From the NCBI RefSeq assembly GCF_047675955.1, contig NC_132931.1, positions 310,001-374,000 on the forward strand: DNA of 64,000 nucleotides. The letters are read 5' to 3'. Shown here in pieces: positions 14,321 through 26,600 of the stretch. This stretch comes from Chlorocebus sabaeus. Its lineage: Eukaryota; Chordata; Mammalia; Primates; Cercopithecidae. Made by a program: the position numbers and the translations under genes. Numbering within the stretch: the stretch's first letter is position 1; each line of letters starts with the position of its first letter. Below the pieces are notes generated by a model. That model saw only the letters and a program-made list of their open reading frames with translations, was not told the origin of the DNA and did not search any database.

Positions 14321-14414
14321 TCCATCTCACACAATTACACCGTTCTTTCCATTGAGAAGTTTTTGAATCCATCTCACACAGTTACACCGTTATTTCCATT
14401 GAGAAGTTTGCTAA
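14321..14414 (+). repeat. 47-bp tandem duplication within a monomer
   Basis: The segment beginning TCCATCTCACACAATTACAC at 14321 is repeated from 14368 with few changes (AATTACACC versus GTTACACC, TTCTTTCC versus TTATTTCC). Both copies run through CATTGAGAAGTTT. The unit is far shorter than a monomer, so it is slippage or a small duplication rather than monomer exchange. Confidence 0.8.
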
Positions 14415-17400
14415 CACTTTTTTCATTTAATCTGCAAAGGGATATTCAGGAACGAATTGAGGATTATGGTGAAAGAGGAAATATCCTCAGATAAAAACTA
14501 TAAAGAAGTTATCTGAGAAACATCGTTGTGATATGTGAATTCATCTCACAGAGTTACACCATTCTTTTCATAGAACAGTGTCATAGCACAGTTTTTGCTG
14601 AATCCAAGTAGGGATATTTTGGGTCACATTGAAGCCTATGGTAACAAAGTAATATCCTCAGACAAAAACCAAAAAGCTTTCTGAGAGACTGCTTTGTGAT
14701 GTGTTGTTTCATCTCACAGATTTACACCTTTCGTTTTGTGGAACATTTTGCTAACACTGTTTTTGTGGAATCTGCAAAGGGATATTCTGCAGCACCTTGA
14801 GGCCTATAGTGAAAAAGGAAATATCCTCAGATAAAAACTAGAAAGAAGCTTTCTTCGAAACAGCTTTGTGAGGTGTGAGTTCATCTTACAGTGTCACACT
14901 CTTCTTTTCATTGAGCAGTTTGATAACACTGTTTTTGAGAAAACTGCACTAGGATATTTGGGATCACTTTGAAGCCTATAGTGACAACGAAAATTTCCTC
15001 AGATAAAAATCAAAAACAAGCTTTCTGTGAATCTTCTTTGTCCTGTGTGAATTCATCTCACAGGTTTACACCTTTCTTTTCACAGAGCAGTTTGCTAACA
15101 CTATTTTCCTGGAATGTTCAAAGGGATATTCACGAGTGCATTGAGGCAAACGGTGAAAAAGGATATATCCTCAGACAAAAACTAGAAACTTTCTGAGAAA
15201 CTACTTTGTGATTGTGAATTCATCTCACAGAGTTACATGATTCTTTTTTTGGAGCAGTTTGGTAGCACACTTTTTGGGGAATCTGAGAAGGGATATTTTG
15301 GATTGCATTGAAGCCTATAGTGACAAAGGAAATTTCCTCAGAAAATAACTAGAAAGAAGATTTCTGAGAAACTTCGTTTTGATGTGTGATTCATCTCACA
15401 GAGTTATACCAGTATTTTCATTGTGAAGTTTTCTAAAACATTTTTCCTGGAATGTGATGGGATATTACAGACTGCATTGAGGAATATGGTGAAAAGGGAA
15501 ATATCCTAAGACAAAAACTAGAAACAAGCTTTCTGAGAAACAACTATGTGATGTGTGAATTCATCTCAGAGTTACACTGTTCTTTGCATTGAGCAGTTTG
15601 CTTACACTGTTTTCTTGGAATCTGCAATCTGATATTTTGGAGTGCATTGAAGCTTATGGAGATGAAGGAAATATCCTCATTTAAAAACTAGAAATAATCT
15701 TTCTGAGTAACTTCTTTTTGATGTGTGAATTCTTCTCACAGAGTTACACCAGTATTTTCCTTGAGAAGATTGCTAATCCTTTTTTCGTGGCATCTGTGGT
15801 GGGATATTCCAGAGTGCATTGAGGAATATGGTGTAAAGCAAATATCCTCAAATAAAAACTATAAACAAGCTTTCTGAGAAACATCTTTGTGACGTGTGAA
15901 TTCATCTCCCAGAGATACACCGTTCTTTGCATTGGGAAGTTTGCTTATACTGTTTTCGTGGAATCAGCAATCTGATATTTCAGAGCGCTTTAATGCTATA
16001 GAGACAAAGGAAATATCCTAATATAAAAATTAGAAAGAAGCTTTCTGAGAGACTGCTTTCTGTTGTATGAATTCATCTCACAGGGTTACACGATGCCCTT
16101 CATGGATCAGTTTGCTAGCAGTGTTTTTGGGGAATCTGTGGGAGGATATTTTGCATCACATGGAAGCCAATGGTGACAAAGCAAACATCCTTAGATAAAA
16201 ACTAGAAAGAAGCTTTCTGAGAGAGTTATTTGTGATGTGTGAATTCATCTCACAGTGTTGCACCTTTCTTTTCATGGAGCAGTTTGCTAACACTCTTTTC
16301 ATGTAATCTGCAAAGGGATATTTCAGAGTGCTTTGAAGCTTATGGTGATAAAGTAAATTTCCACAGACAATAACTAAAAAGAATCTTTCTGAGAAACTGC
16401 TTTGTGATTTGTAAATTCATGTCACAGGGTTACACAAGTCCATTCATGGATCAGTTTGCTAGCACTGTTTTTGGGGAATCTGAGGAAGGATATTTTGGAT
16501 CGCCATGAAGTCAATGGTGACAAAGGACGCATTCTTAGATAAAAAATAGAAAGAAGCTTTCCGAGAAAGTTCTTTGTGATGTGTGAATTCATCTCACAGG
16601 GGTGCACCTTTCTTTTCATGGAGCAGTTTGCTGCAGCTGTTTTCGTGGAATCTCCAAAAGGACATTTGGGAGTGCAGTGAGGCCCATGGTGAAAAAGGAA
16701 ATATCATCAGATAAAACTATAAAGGAACTTTCTGATAAACTGCTGTGTGATGCTTCAACTCATCTCACAGAGTTACGTTGTTCTTTTCATTATGCAGTTG
16801 TCTAACTCTGTTGTTGTGGAATCTGCAATGGGTTATTTCATAGTGGATTGAAGCTTAGGGTGACAATGAAATGTCCACAGACAAAGGAAAAAGAAGCTTT
16901 CTGAGAAACTGTTTTTTGATCTGTGAATTCATCTCACAGATTTACAAGATTGTCTTCATGGAGCAGTTTGGTAGATCCGTTTTTGGGGAATCTTAGAACG
17001 GGTATTTTGGATCCCATTGATGCCTATGGTGGCAAAGGGAGTATCCTCAAATAAAATCTAAAAAGAAGCTTTCTGAGAAATTTCATTGTGATTTGTGAAT
17101 TCGTCTCTCCGATTTGCACCTTTCTTTTCATGGAGCAGTTTGCTAACACTGTTTTCGTAGAATCTACAAAGGGATATTTCAGAGCACATTGAGGCCTATA
17201 GAGAAAAAGGGAATACCCTCAGATAAAAACGAGAAAGATGCTTCCTGAGAAACCACTTTGTGATGTGGTAATTCACCTCACAGTGATAAAATATTCTTTT
17301 CATGGAGCAGTTTGGTATCCCTGTTTTTGGGGAATCTAAGAATGGATATTTTTGATTGCATTGAAGCCTATGGTGACAAAGGATATATTGTCAGATCAAT

Positions 17401-20400
17401 ATTAGAAGGAAGCTTTCTGAGAAAGTTGCTTGTGTTATGTGAATTCATCTCTCAGAGCTACACCTTCCTTTACTGGATCAGTTTGCTAACACAGTTTTCG
17501 TGGAATCTGTAATGGGATGTTTTGGAGCATATTGAGGCTTATAGTGAAAAAGGAAATATCCTCAGATAAAAACTAGAAAGAAGGTCTCTGAGAAACTGCT
17601 TTGTGATGTGTAAATTTATCTAACCGAGTTACACTGCCATTTTCATTGAACAGTTTAATAACACTGTTTTCGTGGAATCTGCAACAAGACATTAGGGAGC
17701 ACATTGAAGCCTATGGCGGTAAAGGATATATCCTCAGATACAAACCAGAAAGAAGCCTTCTGAGTAACTGCTTTGTGATCTGTGAATTCATCTCACAGGG
17801 TTACACTGCTCTTTTAATTGTGTAGTTTGCTAACGCTGTTTTCTTGTAATCTGCAATGTGATATTTCGGAACGCATTGAAGCTTATGGTGACAAAGGAGA
17901 TATCCTCAGACAGAAACTAGAAAGAAACATTCTGAGAAACTACTTTCTGATTTCTGAATTCATCTCACAGAGTAACACTTTTCTTATCATATTGGTAGCA
18001 CTGTTGTCATGGAATCTGCAAAGGGATATTTGGGAGCGCATTGAGACCTGTAGGAAAAAAGAAAATATCCTCAGATAATAAGTAGAAAGAAATTTTCTGA
18101 GAAACTGCTTTGTGATGTGTGAATTTAACTACAGATTTACACTGTTCTTTTCATTGAGCAGTTTGCTAATACTGTTTTCTTGATATCTGAAATGTGATAT
18201 TTTGGAGCATGTTGAAGCTTATGGTGACAAAGGAAATATACTCAGACAAAAATGAGAAAGAAGCTTTGAGAGAAACTGCTTTGTGATTCGTGAATTCAAC
18301 TCACAGAGGTACACGATTCCTTTCATGGGTCAGTTGATAGCACTGTTTTAGGGGAATCTGAGAATGGATATTTTGGATCGCATTGACCCCTATGGTAACA
18401 AAGGGAATATCCTCAGATAAAAAGCAGAAATCAGCTTTCTGAGAAGCTTCTTTGTGATGTGTGAATTCACCTCACCGATTTACACCTTTCTTTTCATTGA
18501 GCAGTATGCTAACACTATTATTGTGGAATCTGCAAAGGGATATTTCAGAGCGCATTGAGGCGTATAGTGAGAAAGTAAATATCCTCAGATAAAAATTAAA
18601 AAGAAGTTTCCTGAGAAACTGTTTTATGATGTGTTAATTCATCTCACAGAGTTACATGATACTTTTCATGGAGGAGTTAGGTGGCACTGCTTTTGAGGTA
18701 TCTCAGAAGGGATATTTTGGATTTCACTGTATCGTATGGTGACAAAGAAAATATCCTCAGATAAAAACTAGAAAGCAGATTTCTGAGAAAGTTCTTTGTG
18801 ATGTGTGAATTCATCTCACAGAGTTACAATGTTCTTTTCATTGAGCAGTTTTTTAACACCATTTTCTTGGAATCCACAATGGGATGTTACAGAGTGCATT
18901 GAAGCTTATATTGACAAAGGAAATATTCTCCGACAAAAACTAGAAAGATGCTTTCTGGGAAAATGCTTTCTGATATTTGAATTCATCTCACAGAGTTACA
19001 CTTTCCTTTCTTGGAGCAGTTTGGCAGCACTGTTTCTGGGGAGTCTGAGAAGGGATATTTTGGATCCCATTGAAGCCTATGGTGACACAGGAAATATCCT
19101 TAGATAAAAACTAGAAAGAAGTTTTCTAAGAAAATTTTTGTGATGTTATGAATTCATGTCAAAGAGTTACACTGTTCTTTTCATTGATCAGTTTGATAAC
19201 ATTGTTTTGTTGGAATCTGCAATGGGATATTTTGTAGTGCATTTTAAGCTTATGGTGAGAAAGGAAATACCCTCATATAAAAATTGGAAAGAAGCTTTCT
19301 GAGAAACCATTTTGTGATGGGTTAATTCATCTCACAGAGTTACATGATCCTTTTCATGGATCACTTTGGTAGCCCTGTTTTTGGGGAAACTGAGGAGGGA
19401 TATTTTTAATCCTTGATACCTATGGTGACAAAGTTAATATCCACAGATAAAAACCCAAAAGAATTTTCTGAGAATCTACTTTGTAATGTGTGAATTCATC
19501 TCACAGAGTTACAGAGTTCTTTTCACTGAGCAGTTTGCTAACATTGTTTTCGTGGAATCTGCAATAGGATATTTTGGATCACATTGAAGCATATGGTGAC
19601 AAAGGAACTATCCCCAGGTGAAAACCATAAAGAAGCCTTCTGTGAAACTGCTTTGTGATGTGTGATTTCATCTCAGAGAGTTACTAGTTTCTTTTCATTG
19701 AAAAGTTTACTAACACTGTTTTCATCTAATCAGCAAAGGGATATTTGAGAGCTCATTGAGGCCTACAGTGAAAAAGGAAATATTCTCAGATAAAAACTAG
19801 AAAGAATCTTTCTGAGAAACTGCTTTGATATTTGTGAATTCTTCTCAAAGAGTTACACCATATTTTTCATGGAGCAGTAGAGTAGTACTGTTTTCGGGGA
19901 ATCTGAGAAGGGATATTTTTTATTGCATTGAAGCCAATGGTGAAAAATGAAATATCCACAAAAAAAAAACAGAAAGAAGCTTTCTGAGAAACTGCTTTGT
20001 GATGTGTGCATTCATCTCACAGAGTAGCATGATTCTTTTCTTGAAGCAGTTTGCTGAAATTAATTTAGTGGAATCTGCAATAGGATATTTGGGAGCACAT
20101 TGAAGAATATGGTGACAAAGGAAATATCCTCAGACAAAAACTAGAAAGAAGCTCTCTGAGAAACTGCTTTGTAATGTGTGAATTCATGTCAAAGAGTTAC
20201 ATTGTCCTTTTCATTGAGGAGTTTGCCAACACTGTTTTCCTGGAATTTGCAATGTGATAATTTGGAGTGCATTGGAGATTGTAGTGACAAAGTAAATATC
20301 CTCATATAAAAACTAGAATAATTCTTTCTGAGAAACCACTTTGTGATCTGTTAATTAATCTCACAGAGTTACAGAATTCATTTCATGGTTCAGTTTAGTA

Positions 20401-21520
20401 GCACTGTTTTTTGGGAATCAGAGAAGGGATATTTTTTATTGCTTTGAAACCTATGGTGACAAAGGAAATATCCTCAGATAAAAGTAGAAAGAAACTTTCT
20501 GAGAAAGTTCTTTATGATGTGTGAATTCATTTCACAGAGTTACACCTTTCTTTTCATGGAGCAGTTTGCTAACTCTACTTTTGTGGAATGTATAAGAGGT
20601 ATTTGGGAGCTCAATGGGTCCTATGGTAAAAAAGGAAATATCCTCACATAAAAACTAGAAAGAAGCTTTCTCGGAAACTGCTTTGTGATGTGTGAATTCA
20701 TCTTACAGATTTATACTGTTGTTTTCATTCAGCAGTTTGCTAACACTGTTTTCTTGTAATCTGCAATAGGATATTTCAGAGTGCATTGAAGCTTATGGTG
20801 ACAAAGGAAATATCCTCAGACAAAAAGTAGAAAGAAACTTCCTGAGAATATGCTATTTGATTTTTGAATTCATCCCACAGAGCTACACCTTTTTTTTTCA
20901 TGGAGCAGTTTTGTAGCATTGTTTGGGGGAATCTGTGAAGGGACATTTTGAAGGTCTTGTAGCATACAGTGACAAAGGATATTTCCTCGGATAAAAACTA
21001 GAGAGAAGCGTTCTGAGAAACATATTTGTGATGTGTGAATTCAGTTCACAGAGTTACACATTTCTTTCCATGTTACAGTTTGCTAACACTGTTTTCGTGG
21101 AATCTGAAAAGGGATATTTGGGAGTGCATTGAGGCCTATGTTGAAAAAGGAAATATCCTCAGATAAAAACTTGAAAGAAGCTTTCTGAGAAACGGTTTTC
21201 TCATATATTAATTCATCTCAATGAGTTACACAGTACTTCTGATTGAGCAGTTTGGGAAAATAGTTTTCGTGTAATCTGCAACGGGATATTTTGGAGCACA
21301 TTGAAGCTTTTGGTGACATAGGACATATACTCATATATAAACTAGAAGAAGCTTTCTGAGGAAATGCTCTCTGATATTTTAATTCATCTCACAGTGTTAC
21401 ATGATTCCTTTCTTGGAGCAGTTTGGTAGCACTGTTTTTGTGGAATCTGAGAAGGGATATTTTGGATCGAATTGAAACCTATGGTGACAAAGTAAATATC
21501 CTCAGATTAAAACTAGAAAT

Positions 21521-22530
21521 ATGGCCGAATAGGAACAGCTCCAGTCTCCAACTCCCAGCGCGAGCGACACAGAAGACCTGTGATTTCTGCATTTTCAACT
21601 GAGGTACTGGGTTCATCTCACTGGGGAGTGCCGGACAATCGGTGCTGGTCAGCTGCTGCAGCCCGACCAGCTAGAGCTGAAGCAGGGCGAGGCATCGCCT
21701 CACCTGGGAAGTGCAAGGGGAAAGGGAATCCCTTTTCCTAGTCAGGGGAACTGAGACACACAACACCTGGAAACTCGGGTAACTCCCACCCCAATACTGC
21801 ACTTTAAGCAAACAGGCACACCAGGAGATTATATCCCATGCCTGGCCGGGAGGGTCCCACGCCCATGGAGCCTCCCTCATTGCTAGCACAGCAGTTTGCG
21901 ATCTTGCGGCAAGGCAGTGGCGAGGCTGGGGGAGGAGCGCCTGCCATTGCTGAGGCTTAAGTAGGTAAACAAAGCCGCTGGGAAGCTCGAACTGGGTTGA
22001 GCTCACAGCAGCTCAAGGAAACCTGCCTGTCTCTGTAGACTCCACCTCTGGGGACAGGGCACAGTAAACAAAAGCAGCAGAAACCTCTGCAGATGCAAAC
22101 GACTCTGTCTGACAGCTTTGAAGAGAGCAGTGGATCTCCCAACATGGAGGTTGAGATCTGAGAAGGGATAGACTGCCTGCTCAAGTGGGTCCCTGACCTT
22201 TGAGTAGCCTAACTGGGAGACATCCCCCACTAGGGGCAGTCTGACACCCCACAGCTCACAGGGTGGAGTACACCCCTGAGAGGAAGCCTCCAAAGCAAGA
22301 ATCAGACAGGTACACTTGCGGTTCAGAAATATTCTATCTTCTGCAGCCTCTGCTGCTGATACCCAGGCAAACACGGTTTAGAGTGGACCTCAAGAAATCT
22401 CAAACAGACCTACAGCTGAGGGTCCTGACTGTTACAAGGAAAACTATCAAACAGGAAGGAAACCTACACCAAAACCCCATCAGTACGTCACCATCATCAT
22501 CAAAGACCAGAAGCAGATAAAACGACAAAG
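21521..22530 (+). promoter_or_regulatory. L1-A 5'UTR / internal promoter
   Basis: About 1 kb upstream of ORF1. It starts with the GATGGCCG-type motif region, which in human L1 binds YY1 (established knowledge). A GT dinucleotide at 21604 (ACTGAG|GTACTG) and an AG at 22346 (TTCTGCAG|CCTCTG) bound a 743-bp block, and exactly this block is missing in L1-C. The part near 22257-22412 corresponds, from memory, to the roughly 129-bp segment targeted by ZNF93 and lost in younger human and African ape L1s. Human L1 5'UTRs also contain an antisense promoter; activity here is not shown. Confidence 0.8.
21804..21947 (-). CDS. ORF0-like antisense reading frame of L1-A
   Basis: The antisense ATG at 21947 opens MAGAPPPAS, which matches the start of primate L1 ORF0 as I recall it. 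The frame stays open for 47 codons and ends at TAA 21804-21806, shorter than the about 70 codons of human ORF0. The equivalent start in L1-B (43244) stops after 14 codons, and in L1-C it lies in the missing spliced block. Whether it is translated is unknown. A longer overlapping frame of 111 codons (21671-22006, same strand) is also open but is not the ORF0 frame. Confidence 0.4.
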   Translation of the reverse strand: MAGAPPPASPLPCRKIANCCASNEGGSMGVGPSRPGMGYNLLVCLFA

Positions 22531-23547
22531 ATGGGGAAAAAGCAGGGCAGAAAAGCTGGAAATTCAAAAAATAAGAGCGCATCTCCCCCGGCAAAGGAGC
22601 GCAGCTCATCGCCAGCAACGGATCAAAGCTGGACGGAGAATGACTTTGACGAGATGAGAGAAGAAGGCTTCAGTCCATCAAACTTCTCAGAGCTAAAGGA
22701 GGAATTACATACCCAGCGCAAAGAAACTAAAAATCCTGAAAAAAAAGTGGAAGAATTGATAGCTAGAGTAATTAATGCAGAGAAGGTCATAAACGAAATG
22801 AAAGAGATGAAAACCATGACACGAGAAATACATGACAAATGCACAAGCTTCAGTAACTGACTTGATCAACTGGAAGAAAGAGTATCAGTGATTGAGGATC
22901 AAATGAATGAAATGAAGCGAGAAGAGAAACCAAAAGAAAAAAGAAGAAAAAGAAATGAACAAACCCTGCAAGAAATATGGGATTATGTAAAAAGACCAAA
23001 TCTACGTCTGATTGGGGTGCCTGAAAGTGAGGGGGAAAATGGAACCAAGTTGGAAAACACTCTTCAGGATATCATCCAGGAGAACTTCCCCAACCTAGTA
23101 GGGCAGGCCAACATTCAAATCCAGGAAATACAGAGAACGCCACAAAGATACTCCTCGAGAAGAGCAACTCCAAGACACATAATTGCCAGATTCACCAAAG
23201 TTGAATTGAAGGAAAAAATCTGAAGGGCAGCCAGAGAGAAAGGTCGGGTTACCCACAAAGGGAAGCCCATCAGACTAACAGCAGATCTCTCGGCAGAAAC
23301 TCTCCAAGACAGAAGAGAGTGGGGGTCAATATTCAACATTCTTAAAGAAAAGAATTTTAAACCCAGAATTTCATATCCAGCCAAACTAAGTTTCATAAGT
23401 GAAGGAGAAATAAAATCCTTTACAGATAAGCAAATGCTTAGAGATTTTGTCACCACTAGGCCTGCCTTACAAGAGACCCTGAAGGAAGCACTAAACATGG
23501 AAAGGAACAACCGGTACCACCCATTGCAAAAACATGCCAAAATGTAA
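22531..23547 (+). pseudogene. L1-A ORF1p, broken
   Basis: Start ATG at 22531 and stop TAA at 23545-23547 span 1017 bp, the usual 338 codons. ORF1p is the trimeric RNA-binding coiled-coil protein of the L1 RNP. An in-frame TGA at 22858-22860 replaces the CGA codon seen in L1-B, a CpG transition, and falls in the coiled-coil region. A second TGA near 23221 replaces TTA in the C-terminal half. The remaining sequence (IWDYVKRPNLRLIGVPES, RRATPRHIIARFTKV) is typical of the RRM domain. The N-terminal half reads EEGFSPSNFSELKEEL, unlike the human form I remember. Confidence 0.93.
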
Positions 23548-23610
23548 AGACCATCAAGGCTAGGAAGAAACTGCAACAACTAACGAGCAAAATAACCAGT
23601 TAATATCATA

Positions 23611-26600
23611 ATGGCAGGATCAAGTTCACACATAACAATATTAACCTTAAATGTAAATGGACTAAATGCTCCAATTAAAAGACACAGACTGGCAAACTGG
23701 ATAAAGAGTCAGACCCATCAGTCTGCTGTATTCAGGAGACCCATCTCACACACAGAGACACACATAGGCTCAAAATAAAGGGATGGAGGAAGATTTACCA
23801 AGCAAATGGAGAACAAAAAAAAGCGGGGGTTGCAATACTAGTCTCTGATAAAACAGACTTTAAACCATCAAAGATCAAAAGAGACAAAGAAGGACATAAC
23901 ATAATGGTAAAAGGATCAATTCAACAGGAAGAGCTAACTATCCTAAATATATATGCACCCAATACAGGAGCACCCAGATTCATAAAGCAAGTCCTTAGAG
24001 ACTTACAAAGAGACTTAGACTCCCATACAATCATAATGGGAGACTTCAACACTCCACTGTCAACATTAGACAGATCAACGAGACAGAAAGTTAACAAGGA
24101 TATCCAGGAATTGAACTCATCTCTGCAGCAAGCAGACCTAATAGACATCTATAGAACTCTCCACCCCAAATCAACAGAATATACATTCTTCTCAGCACCA
24201 CATCGCACTTACTCCAAAATTGACCACTTAATTGGAAGTATAGCACTCCTCAGCAAATGTACAAGAGCAGAAATTATGACAAACTGTCTCTCAGACCACA
24301 GTGCAATCAAACTAGAACTCAGGACTAAGAAACTCAATCAAAACTGCTCAACTACATGGAAACTGAACAACCTGCTCCTGAATGACTACTGGGTACATAA
24401 CGAAATGAAGGCAGAAATAAAGATGTTCTTTGAAACCAATGAGAACAAAGATACAACATACCAAAATCTCTGGGACACATTTAAAGCAGTGTGTAGAGGG
24501 AAATTTATAGCACGAAATGCCCACAAGAGAAAGCAGGAAAGATCTAAAATTGACACTCTAACATCACAATTAAATGAACTAGAGAAACAAGAGCAAACAC
24601 ATTCAAAAGCTAGCAGAAGGCAAGAAATAACTAAGATCAGAGCAGAACTGAAGGAGATAGAGACACAAAAAACCCTCCAAAAAAACAATGAATCCAGGAG
24701 TTGGTTTTTTGAAACGATCACCAAAATTGACAGATGGTTAGCAAGACTAATAAAGAAGAAAAGAAAGAAGAATCAAATAGATGCAATAAAAAATGATAAA
24801 GGGGATATCACCACCAACCCCACAGAAATACAAACTACCATCAGAGAATACTATAAACACCTCTATGCAAATAAACTAGAATATCTAGAAGAAATGGATA
24901 ATTTCCTGGACACTTACACTCTTCCAAGACTAAACCAGGAAGAAGTTGAATCCCTGAATAGACCAATAGCAGGCTCTGAAATTGAGGCAATAATTAATTG
25001 CCTACCAACCAAAAAAAGTCCAGGACCAGATGGATTCACAGCTGAATTCTACCAGAGGTACAAGGAGGAGTTGGTACCATTCCTTCTGAAACTATTCCAA
25101 TCAATAGAAAAAGAGGGAATCCTCCCTAACTCATTTTATGAGGCCAACATCATCCTGATACCAAAGCCTGGCAGAGACACAACAAAAAAAAGAGAATTTT
25201 AGACCAATATCCCTGATGAACATCGATGCAAAAATCCTCAATAAAATACTGGCAAACCAGATTCAACAGCACATCAAAAAGCTTATCCACCATGATCAAG
25301 TGGGCTTCATCCCTGGGATGCAAGGCTGGTTCAACATTCGCAAATCAATAAACATAATCCAGCATATAAACAGAACCAAAGACAAGAACCATATGATTAT
25401 CTCAATAGATGCAGAAAGGGCTTTTGACAAAATTCAACAGCCCTTCATGCTAAAAACGCTCAATAAATTCGGTATTGATGGAACGTACCTCAAAATAATA
25501 AGAGCTATTTATGACAAACCCACAGCCAATATCATACTGAATGGGCAAAAACTGGAAAAATTCCCTTTGAAAACTGGCACAAGACAGGGATGCCCTCTCT
25601 CACCACTCCTATTCAACATAGTGTTGGAAGTTCTGGCTAGGGCAATCAGGCAAGAGAAAGAAATCAAGGGGATTCAGTTAGGAAAAGAAGAAGTCAAACT
25701 GTCCCTCTTTGCAGATGACATGATTGTATATTTAGAAAACCCCGTTGTCTCAGCCCAAAATCTCCTTTAGCTGATAAGCAACTTCAGCAAAGTCTCAGGA
25801 TACAAAATTAATGTGCAAAAATCACAAGCATTCTTATACACCAGTAACAGACAAACAGAGAGCCAAATCAGGAATGAACTTCCATTCACAATTGCTTCAA
25901 AGAGAATAAAATACCTAGGAAACCAACTTACAAGGGATGTAAAGGACCTCTTCAAGGAGAACTACAAACCACTGCTCAGTGAAATCAAAGAGGACACAAA
26001 CAAATGGAAGAACATACCATGCTCATGGATAGGAAGAATCAATATCGTGAAAATGGCCATACTGCCCAAGGTTATTTATAGATTCAATGCCATCCCCATC
26101 AAGCTACCAACGAGTTTCTTCACAGAATTGGAAAAAACTGCTTTAAAGTTCATATGGAACCAAAAAAGAGCCCGCATCTCCAAGACAATCCTAAGTCAAA
26201 AGAACAAAGCTGGAGGCATCACGCTACCTGACTTCAAACTATACTACAAGGCTACCGTAACCAAAACAGCATGGTATTGGTACCAAAACAGAGATATAGA
26301 CCAATGGAACACAACAGAGTCCTCAGAAATAATACCACACATCTACAGCCATCTGATCTTTGACAAACCTGAGAGAAACAAGAAATGGGGAAAGGATTCC
26401 CTATTTAATAAATGGTGCTGGGAAAATTGGCTAGCCATAAGTAGAGAGCTGAAACTGGATCCTTTCCTTACTCCTTATACAAAAATTAATTCAAGATGGA
26501 TTAGAGACTTAAATGTTAGACCTAACACCATAAAAACCCTAGAGGAAAACCTAAGTAGTACCATTCAGGACATAGGCATGGGCAAAGACTTCATGTCTAA

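Larger units (their letters stand above)
5317..21518 (+). repeat. Alpha satellite array, forward orientation, proximal block
   Basis: About 95 tandem monomers of roughly 170 bp. Forward landmarks are CTAACACTGTTTTCGTGGAA, GCAAAGGGATATTTGGGAG, CCTATGGTGACAAAGG and TCCTCAGATAAAAACTAG. Recurrent monomer types can be told apart by eye. One has GGTAGCACTGTTTTTGGGG, one has GCAAAGGGATATTTGGGAG with GTGAAAAAGG, and one has TTTTCTTGGAATCTGCAATG with AAGCTTATGG. They follow one another in a loose order but do not form a strict higher-order repeat. The box position is A-type or a GTGACAAAGG variant throughout; no CENP-B box was seen. The array is continued after L1-A in the same phase. Confidence 0.96.

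Noticed and set aside
199..21000. Many open frames of 60-110 codons in the satellite with similar peptides (for example ...SLLTLFSWNLQ...)
   Set aside because: They repeat because the monomer repeats, occur on both strands, and have no start context, conserved length or family. They are translations of satellite DNA.
21671..22006. A 111-codon antisense frame in the L1-A 5'UTR (and 112 codons at 43185-43523 in L1-B) as a new gene
   Set aside because: It lies in the known antisense region of L1 but in a frame other than ORF0, and similarity between copies only reflects their common origin.
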